Positions 6,525 through 10,639 of a stretch of 10,639 nucleotides of DNA are shown piece by piece. The DNA lies in the NCBI GenBank assembly GCA_043777755.1, contig JAYWHK010000118.1, positions 1 through 10,639 of the forward strand, written 5' to 3'. Positions within the stretch are counted from its first letter, which is position 1, and the number at the start of each line of letters is the position of its first letter. Source of the stretch: CANHEE01 sp043777755 (GTDB lineage: Bacteria > Bacteroidota > Bacteroidia > Chitinophagales > Saprospiraceae). The position numbers and the translations under genes are program-made. The notes under the pieces were generated by a model, which saw nothing but the letters and a program-made list of their open reading frames with translations, made no database searches and was not told where the DNA came from.

Positions 6525-6977
6525 TTACTCTTTGTTTTTAGAATCTATGGCAATCGTAACGGGCCCGTCATTGAGCAGATTTACTTTCATATCAGCACCA
6601 AATTCGCCTGTTTGTACAGCACGTTGAGCTATAATACTTAGCTTTTTTACAAAATTTTCATACAAAGGAATGGCTACGTCTGGCTTTGCAGAACGAATAT
6701 ACGAAGGGCGATTTCCTTTTTTTGTACTGGCAAAAAGTGTGAATTGGCTCACGACCAAAAGCTCTCCGTTGATGTCCATAATAGAACGATTCATCAAACC
6801 TTCGTCGTCACTAAAAATGCGTAAATTGACAATTTTAGCACAAAGCCAATCTATATCTTCTTGATTATCAGCGTCTTCTATGCCAACCAATACCAATAAA
6901 CCTTCTCCGATTTGAGATTTGACAACGCCTTCGATGGTCACTGACGCTTGTGTTACTCTTTGAATAATGATACGCAT
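6525..6977 (-). CDS. dtd: D-aminoacyl-tRNA deacylase (DTD1 type)
   Basis: It cleaves D-amino acids (and mis-charged glycine) from tRNA, a proofreading step in the cytoplasm. The 150 residues starting MRIIIQRVTQASVTIEGVVK are the normal family length. Both signature motifs are intact: SQFTLFA (77-83) and NDGPVT (136-141), which form the chiral-proofreading pocket between the two subunits of the dimer. KKGNRPSY (86-93) is also typical. An in-frame ATG at 7004 would add nine residues (MNSPKKYYK) and lies one base after the upstream stop codon; the family N-terminus supports 6977, though coupling at 7004 is possible. It sits 28 bases after the methyltransferase gene and 2 bases before the permease gene, probably one operon. 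Confidence 0.96.
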   Translation of the reverse strand: MRIIIQRVTQASVTIEGVVKSQIGEGLLVLVGIEDADNQEDIDWLCAKIVNLRIFSDDEGLMNRSIMDINGELLVVSQFTLFASTKKGNRPSYIRSAKPDVAIPLYENFVKKLSIIAQRAVQTGEFGADMKVNLLNDGPVTIAIDSKNKE

Positions 6978-7005
6978 TTTATAATATTTTTTAGGACTAT
7001 TCAAT

Positions 7006-7533
7006 TTAAACCATTCGCCTTACAAATTCCCAACTCACGATACCCAAACAAACGGATACATTAAAGGAATGTTTTGTACCATATTGAGGAATTTCGACAA
7101 CAGAACTGCATAGTGCTAAGGCTTCATCGCTGACACCTTCGACTTCATTACCGAAAATGAGTGCATATTTTTTATTTTTTTCAATAGAAAAATCATTTAA
7201 AAAAACGCTATTATCGGTTTGTTCAATGGCTAAAAGCTCATAATTTTCTTTTTTCAAATCCAACAAAGCATTTTCAACATCGTCATAATGTTGCCAAACT
7301 ACGGATTCCGTTGCACCGAGAGCTGTTTTTAAGATTTCTCGATGCGGTGGCGTTGCAGAAATGCCGCATAAGATGATTTTTTCTAAAGCAAAACCATCAG
7401 CAGTTCGAAATGCAGAACCTACATTGAGTGCCGAGCGAATATTGTCTAAGACCAAAACGATAGGGAATTTTTCTTTTTCTTTGAACTCTTCCGTATCAAT
7501 TCTGCCCAGTTCATCTAATTTTAATTTTTTCAT
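7006..7533 (-). CDS. SpoU/TrmH-family RNA 2'-O-methyltransferase
   Basis: It transfers a methyl group from S-adenosylmethionine to a ribose 2'-OH in tRNA or rRNA. The 175 residues form a stand-alone SPOUT domain with the three SpoU motifs: motif 1 VLDNIRSALNVGSAFRTADG (28-47, with the catalytic-type Asn/Arg), motif 2 ALIFGNEVEGVSDEAL (at about 123-138), and motif 3 IPQYGTKHSFNVSVCLGIVS (about 147-166), which shape the trefoil knot that binds AdoMet. There is no N-terminal substrate-binding domain, as in short TrmH/TrmL-like members, so the target nucleotide cannot be assigned. It is the first gene of the tight group with dtd and the permease. No promoter is visible in the 125 bases upstream, which are filled by composite repeat copy 2, so it may be read from the haem-binding gene. 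Confidence 0.93.
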   Translation of the reverse strand: MKKLKLDELGRIDTEEFKEKEKFPIVLVLDNIRSALNVGSAFRTADGFALEKIILCGISATPPHREILKTALGATESVVWQHYDDVENALLDLKKENYELLAIEQTDNSVFLNDFSIEKNKKYALIFGNEVEGVSDEALALCSSVVEIPQYGTKHSFNVSVCLGIVSWEFVRRMV

Positions 7534-7543
7534 ATATTTATTA

Positions 7544-7666
7544 GTCGTAAGTCAGTAAGTCGCTTTTTGTGGTGCGTATTTTAGTCGTAAGTCTTGACGG
7601 ATTTACTCTCTCACTTTCCTACTCTCTTACTTTCCCACTCTCCTACTCTCCTACTCTCCTACTTTC
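7544..7666. repeat. Composite repeat, copy 2 (GTCGTAAGTC module plus 8-bp array)
   Basis: GTCGTAAGTC at 7544-7553 and 7584-7593, again exactly 40 bases apart with the shared inner words GTAAGTCGC and GCGTATTT, then a 9-base spacer and eight perfect YYACTYTC units at 7603-7666. The final unit CTACTTTC (7659-7666) gives, on the minus strand, AAG-TAG preceded by AGA: the last two residues and stop codon of the haem-binding protein gene. The arrangement and orientation relative to the gene are the same as in copy 1. Confidence 0.88.
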
Positions 7667-8159
7667 TTTTCATCACCAAACTATCCATTGGATAATGTGC
7701 TTCGAGCGTATCCATTTGCGTTTTTGCCCAAGTGATAAGTGTATTTTTTTGTTCAGAAGAAAGAATTGCATCACGATGAGTCCAAGTATAAGAGTTTAAA
7801 GGCATTTTATTCGATTCAACTTGCTCAACGATTTCTTCTAATTTATGGTATTTTCGACGCAATTTGTAGTTGGCAAAAACAGAGAAATTAAGTTCGCTAT
7901 TGCCTTCTTCTACGTGATGATCAAGCCAAGCACGGACGGGTTGCACATTCGCATACCAAGGATAATTGGTGTGATTAGAGTGGCAATCGTAGCAAGCAGT
8001 TTTCAATATTTGCTGCACGGAAGCGTCCATTGGATAAACCGTACTGATGTCTTTGCTAAAGTCATTGTTTTGATTGATTTTTTTGGGAATCAATTGTACC
8101 AATAAAAATGCCATTGCAAGAATAGCAGCTATATTTCTGATTGAAAAGTATTTTTTCAT
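7659..8159 (-). CDS. Membrane-anchored haem-binding domain protein (CxxCH)
   Basis: A 166-residue protein. An N-terminal helix at about 9-24 (NIAAILAMAFLLVQLI) preceded by Lys/Arg would anchor it in the inner membrane with the rest in the periplasm. The motif CYDCH (C56, C59, H60) within TACYDCHSNHTNYPWY is the covalent haem-attachment signature of the Haem_bd family (PF14376-like), as are the downstream YPWYANVQPVRAWLDHHVEE and the 'NKMPLNSYTWTHRDAILS' region. A single haem and a role in electron transfer or cytochrome maturation are inferred; no partner gene is adjacent. It is divergent from the ceramidase-like gene. Its last residues (RK) and stop codon come from the composite repeat. Confidence 0.9.
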   Translation of the reverse strand: MKKYFSIRNIAAILAMAFLLVQLIPKKINQNNDFSKDISTVYPMDASVQQILKTACYDCHSNHTNYPWYANVQPVRAWLDHHVEEGNSELNFSVFANYKLRRKYHKLEEIVEQVESNKMPLNSYTWTHRDAILSSEQKNTLITWAKTQMDTLEAHYPMDSLVMKRK

Positions 8160-8194
8160 GATTGAAATTTTGTTTGTTTATTTTATAATGATGG

Positions 8195-8202
8195 CAAAGA
8201 TA
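8195..8202 (-). promoter_or_regulatory. Probable -7 box of the haem-binding gene
   Basis: The minus strand reads TATCTTTG at 8202-8195, a full match to TAnnTTTG, about 36 bases before the ATG at 8159. The expected -33 TTTG, 19 bases further up (about 8222-8225), is not present; the area is pure A/T. It is the same 8-base word as in the atpD promoter. Confidence 0.55.
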
Positions 8203-8233
8203 TAAAAAGCTAATAAAATAAATATAAAAATTG

Positions 8234-8241
8234 TATTTTTG
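8234..8241 (+). promoter_or_regulatory. Probable -7 box of the ceramidase-like gene
   Basis: TATTTTTG at 8234-8241 matches TAnnTTTG. The -33 TTTG is again missing at the expected place (8211-8214). If used, transcription starts near 8247 and the GTG at 8241 cannot be the start codon, which favours the ATG at 8265. The divergent -7 boxes lie 31 bases apart, so the two promoters would share their upstream region. Confidence 0.5.
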
Positions 8242-8264
8242 TGAAAAATCTTAAAAACAATAAA

Positions 8265-8996
8265 ATGACACATCAATTAAAAATAAAATTATTGGGTTTA
8301 TTTGCTGCATTGCTTATTTTAGCGGTATTTTTTGTAGAAAGAATCCCACAAAGTAATGCTTATCACCAGTTTGCCGATGGGCGAATGATGGCTAATGTTC
8401 CTAATTTTTACAATGTTTTGTCTAATTTGCCGTTTTTAGTATTTGGCATCATGGGTATTTTAGCAATTTTGCAAAAGGAAAAAACAGCGTTGTGGAAAAA
8501 TCGTTTGTTCTTCTTCGTTGGTATTTTACTGACGGGATTCGGTTCAGCTTATTACCATTGGAATCCTTGCATTGATACTTTGGTTTGGGATAGATTGCCA
8601 ATGGTTATGGCATTTATGCCTTTTTTTACCTTAATTATTGGAGAATATATTGATGAAAAATGGGGCGAACAATTGCTTTTTCCTGCACTTTTTCTTGGAA
8701 TTAGCTCAGTTGTCTATTGGTATTGGACAGAAATGAAGGGTATTGGTGATTTAAGGGCTTATGCCTTGGTGCAATTTTTACCGCTTTTACTCATGCCCAT
8801 TATTATGTTTTCGTTTGAACTGAAATTGGGTAAAACCAATATTTATTGGACAATGATTGGTATTTATGCCTTGGCAAAAGTATTTGAAACTTATGATGCT
8901 CAGGTTTTTGCTTATTTTCCAATCAGCGGACATTCATTGAAGCATTTGACGGGTGCGTCGGCAGCATTTTGGCTTTGGAAACAACAAAAAAACTAA
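8265..8996 (+). CDS. CREST-superfamily membrane hydrolase, alkaline ceramidase-like
   Basis: A 243-residue seven-helix membrane protein of the ceramidase family. Five residues known to bind zinc or act in catalysis in human ACER3 are present at matching spacing: Ser94 and His98 (S-A-Y-Y-H), Asp109 (11 residues after His98, in VWDRLPM), and His223/His227 (HSLKH). Helices are visible at about 8-24, 50-70, 79-95, 111-128, 137-154, 168-185 and 192-208, with the last helix around 222-238. The loop YHQFADGRMMANVPNFYNVL (33-52) is the conserved first loop. By family it would cleave an amide bond in a sphingolipid-like substrate; Bacteroidota make sphingolipids and sulfonolipids, so this is plausible but unproven. 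The ATG at 8265 is preferred to the in-frame GTG at 8241, which lies in the -7 box. Downstream hairpin at 9068-9094. Confidence 0.87.
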   Translation: MTHQLKIKLLGLFAALLILAVFFVERIPQSNAYHQFADGRMMANVPNFYNVLSNLPFLVFGIMGILAILQKEKTALWKNRLFFFVGILLTGFGSAYYHWNPCIDTLVWDRLPMVMAFMPFFTLIIGEYIDEKWGEQLLFPALFLGISSVVYWYWTEMKGIGDLRAYALVQFLPLLLMPIIMFSFELKLGKTNIYWTMIGIYALAKVFETYDAQVFAYFPISGHSLKHLTGASAAFWLWKQQKN

Positions 8997-9031
8997 ATTT
9001 TTATGGTAACTATTTACCACTTTTGCAGTTA

Positions 9032-9125
9032 TTTACCACGGAGAAACGGAGAACACAGAGTTTGACAAAAAAATTAGCCGAAGGCTAATTTTTTGCCTCC
9101 GTGACCTCTGTTTCTCCGTGGTAAA
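9032..9125. repeat. Long inverted repeat of the ACCACGGAG type
   Basis: The 29-base arms at 9032-9060 and 9097-9125 are complementary at 25 positions; the outer 16 bases, TTTACCACGGAGAAAC, are identical. The left arm carries repeated GGAG/AGAG words (ACCACGGAG-AAACGGAG-AACACAGAG), a pattern I recognise from dispersed intergenic repeats in many bacteria and archaea. The 36-base centre contains a perfect terminator hairpin. In RNA the whole unit forms one long stem. Confidence 0.85.
9068..9094. terminator. Rho-independent terminator inside the inverted repeat
   Basis: AAAAAATTAGCC (9068-9079), loop GAA, then GGCTAATTTTTT (9083-9094): a perfect 12-bp stem with A/T runs, active in principle in both directions. 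It would end the transcript of the ceramidase-like gene. A second, AT-rich hairpin (AAAAAATC, loop TTC, GATTTTTT; 9129-9147) follows and may reinforce it. Confidence 0.85.
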
Positions 9126-9171
9126 AATAAAAAATCTTCGATTTTTTTAGACGCTAAACATTTACATTTTT

Positions 9172-9651
9172 ATGGTAAAAAAAGCAACAATTGATGATTT
9201 TTATTTTTTCAAAAACCTTTATTTTCACCTTGAAATCAATCCATTTTTGTTGTATGAAATGGAAGAAGAAGTTAATTTTGAAGAAATTTATAAGGATTTA
9301 TTGAAAAATGGCGTATTGTATATTTTTGAACAAGACGGCGAAAAAATTGGTATGTTCAAGTTAGTACCGCTACATTATCGGACAAGCCACATCGCTTATT
9401 TGGGTGGTGTTGTGATTCATCCTGACCACAAAGGCAAAGGTTTGGGCTACGAAATGATGCTTGGAATCATCGCTTTGGGAAGCGAAAAAGGTTTTTCACG
9501 AATAGAACTCAGTACTGCAACAATTAATAAAACAGCGATTGGGCTTTACGAAAAAGTTGGTTTTCAACAAGAAGGTATTCTGAGAAAATATACTTTTTTG
9601 AAAAGCGAAAACCGTTATTTAGATGAAGTTTTGATGTCGTATTTGTATTAA
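9172..9651 (+). CDS. GNAT-family N-acetyltransferase
   Basis: It transfers an acetyl group from acetyl-CoA to an amine; the substrate is unknown. The 159 residues show the complete GNAT fold. N-terminal MVKKATIDDFYFFKNLYFHL fits strand and helix 1. Motif A, GGVVIHPDHKGKGLGYEMM (78-96), has the K-G-K-G-L-G pyrophosphate-binding loop. Motif B has N119, A122 and LYEKVGF (125-131), and the end RKYTFLKSENRYLDEVLMSY is like RimI/RimJ-type enzymes acting on protein N-termini or small amines. The start lies in a 13-bp direct repeat and no TAnnTTTG box is visible nearby. The stop codon at 9649-9651 abuts the OmpA remnant. Confidence 0.92.
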   Translation: MVKKATIDDFYFFKNLYFHLEINPFLLYEMEEEVNFEEIYKDLLKNGVLYIFEQDGEKIGMFKLVPLHYRTSHIAYLGGVVIHPDHKGKGLGYEMMLGIIALGSEKGFSRIELSTATINKTAIGLYEKVGFQQEGILRKYTFLKSENRYLDEVLMSYLY

Positions 9652-10010
9652 GGTTTGATACAGCACCTAAAATAGAAAACGAACCTACTGAATTTAATAT
9701 TTATTTTAAAACTGCACAAAGTGCTATTGAACCTCAATTTCTTAAAGTATTGGAGAATATCGTTAAAATTTGGAAAAAACATCCAATTTCTGTTGTTCAT
9801 ATTTCTGGGCATACGGATAATACAGGTGAAAATAATGAGGAGCTTTCTCAAAAAAGAGCCAATGAAACTGCCAATTATCTAAAAAAATTAGGTGTTCCAG
9901 AAGGCAATATTAATGTGTCATGGTTTGCTGATACTCGTAAGGTTGCCCAGAATAATACAGAAAAAGGCAAAGAGAAAAATAGGCGTGTAGAAATTAAAAT
10001 CAAGTTTTAA
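9652..10010 (+). pseudogene. 5'-truncated OmpA-family C-terminal domain
   Basis: Read in the frame of position 9654, FDTAPKIENEPTEFNIYF leads into a complete OmpA/MotB-type peptidoglycan-binding domain: FKTAQSAIEPQFLKVLENIV, then SVVHISGHTDNTGENNEELS and QKRANETANYLKKLGVPEGN, and the closing NRRVEIKIKF. The binding pattern GHTDxxGxxxxNxxLSxxRA is intact, including the Asp and Arg that hold diaminopimelate. The frame is open from 9627 but has no ATG or GTG; the first possible start, TTG at 9750, would lose the first strand of the domain. There is no signal peptide, so it could not reach the periplasm. Most likely the 3' end of a longer outer-membrane gene joined to the GNAT stop codon by deletion. 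Alternatives are an unusual start codon or a sequence error. Confidence 0.7.
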
Positions 10011-10138
10011 ACCATGCAAAAAATAGATTCTTCTCTGTTTGGTTTTCAGTTTGTGTATTAATTTTTCATTTTTTTAACAAAACATTTGTTGAATTTCCCA
10101 AAAAGGACTAATTTAGTATTTTATTTGAAAAAGAGGAG

Positions 10139-10639
10139 ATGAAAGCACTAATAAACAAAGGATTTAAATGGTATTTGTCGCAGCACTACAAGCATATAGA
10201 ACGCTATATGCAAGAGCCGCATCGTGTCCAAGAACAATGGTTAAAGCAGTTTATTAGTACCAATCAATACACTGAAATCGGGCAGAAATTTGATTTTAAA
10301 AGTATAAAAAAATACCAAGATTTTGCCAATCGTTTGCCGATTCGAGATTACGAATACTTCAAACCATTCATTGATAGAATGATGTTGGGCGAAAAAGATG
10401 TTCTTTGGAATGGATATGTCCGATGGTTTGCAAAATCTTCTGGAACGACCAATGATAAGAGCAAATTCATTCCTGTTACGCCACAAAACTTAAAGCAATG
10501 CCACATCAGAAGTACTTGGGACGCTATGAGTTTTATGTACCACAACAACCCTAATTCTAAGTGTTTTAGTGAAAAGTCAGTGCTTATGGGCGGAAGTGTT
10601 ACACCTTTCGAGCCATTTCCAAAATCCCGTATTGGCGAT
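10139..10639 (+). CDS. GH3-family acyl-adenylate enzyme, N-terminal part
   Basis: The first 167 codons; the gene continues beyond the window (full-length members have about 500 residues or more). MKALINKGFKWYLSQHYKHI is followed by LPIRDYEYFKPFIDRMMLGE (66-85) and RWFAKSSGTTNDKSKFIPVT (95-114), the Ser/Thr-rich ATP-binding motif of the GH3 branch of adenylate-forming enzymes. FSEKSVLMGGS (143-153) is also typical. Plant GH3 proteins join amino acids to jasmonate or auxin; bacterial members are mostly uncharacterised, so the substrate is open. AGAGGAG directly touches the ATG at 10139, too close for a normal ribosome site; an in-frame stop at 10109-10111 means no earlier ATG is available. No clear promoter is seen in 10011-10138. 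Confidence 0.9.
   Translation, partial: MKALINKGFKWYLSQHYKHIERYMQEPHRVQEQWLKQFISTNQYTEIGQKFDFKSIKKYQDFANRLPIRDYEYFKPFIDRMMLGEKDVLWNGYVRWFAKSSGTTNDKSKFIPVTPQNLKQCHIRSTWDAMSFMYHNNPNSKCFSEKSVLMGGSVTPFEPFPKSRIGD

Larger units (their letters stand above)
8997..9178. repeat. 13-bp direct repeat flanking the inverted-repeat element
   Basis: ATTTTTATGGTAA occurs at 8997-9009 (directly after the ceramidase-like stop codon) and again at 9166-9178 (covering the GNAT start codon). The 156 bases between hold the 9032-9125 inverted repeat. A second direct repeat, TATTTACCAC, is at 9011-9020 and 9030-9039. Whether this is a footprint of insertion or chance in AT-rich DNA cannot be decided here. Confidence 0.6.

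Noticed and set aside
6978..7004. Nine-residue extension of Dtd from the ATG at 7004
   Set aside because: The DTD family starts at MR(I/V); the extension is not family-like. It is kept only as a possible coupling start.
8241..8264. GTG start for the ceramidase-like gene
   Set aside because: The GTG contains the last base of a perfect -7 box, so it would not be in the transcript; the ATG at 8265 is used.
10076..10090. AACAAA-ACA-TTTGTT hairpin as a terminator before the GH3 gene
   Set aside because: The stem is only 6 bp of A/T-rich pairs with no T-run after it on the plus strand.
10241..10548. Minus-strand open frames opposite the GH3 gene
   Set aside because: They are antisense to a clear GH3 reading frame with the ATP-binding motif.

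Overview
The window reads as chromosomal DNA of a low-GC member of the Bacteroidota, probably the Cytophagales side of the phylum. Supporting signs are promoters of the form TTTG-N19-TAnnTTTG, almost no Shine-Dalgarno sequences, a single-chain glycyl-tRNA synthetase, an atpD-atpC pair separated from the other ATP synthase genes, a very short epsilon subunit, and Bacteroidota-type families (DUF5606, the CxxCH haem-binding domain, a ceramidase-like membrane protein, bacterial GH3). I cannot name the species.

Left edge (1-540): the C-terminal tail of an ISL3-like transposase on the minus strand, then a small plus-strand operon with a very good promoter. The operon encodes a 71-residue antitoxin-like protein and, through a TAATG overlap, what looks like a PIN-domain (VapC-like) toxin reduced to its two ends. 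A bidirectional terminator separates it from glyS.

Minus-strand housekeeping block (549-8159), read right to left: a CxxCH haem-binding membrane-anchored protein; a SpoU/TrmH RNA methyltransferase, D-aminoacyl-tRNA deacylase and OppC-like ABC permease, tightly packed; then atpD-atpC with its own promoter and a downstream terminator; then a DUF5606 protein and glycyl-tRNA synthetase. Two copies of a composite repeat (a 50-bp module plus an array of 8-bp units) lie between genes of this block. In both copies the last unit of the array supplies the stop codon of the gene before it.

Plus-strand right part (8265-10639): a CREST/alkaline-ceramidase-like seven-helix protein, divergent from the haem-binding gene; a long inverted repeat of the ACCACGGAG type with a terminator hairpin in its loop; a GNAT acetyltransferase; an OmpA C-terminal domain with no visible start codon or signal peptide, probably a 5'-truncated remnant; and the first 167 codons of a GH3-family acyl-adenylating enzyme that runs off the window.

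The proteins are mostly standard. The unusual content is between them: the composite repeat that ends genes, the eroded toxin-antitoxin locus beside an IS remnant, the promoterless OmpA remnant, and several imperfect palindromes. I see no tRNA, rRNA, CRISPR array or riboswitch.
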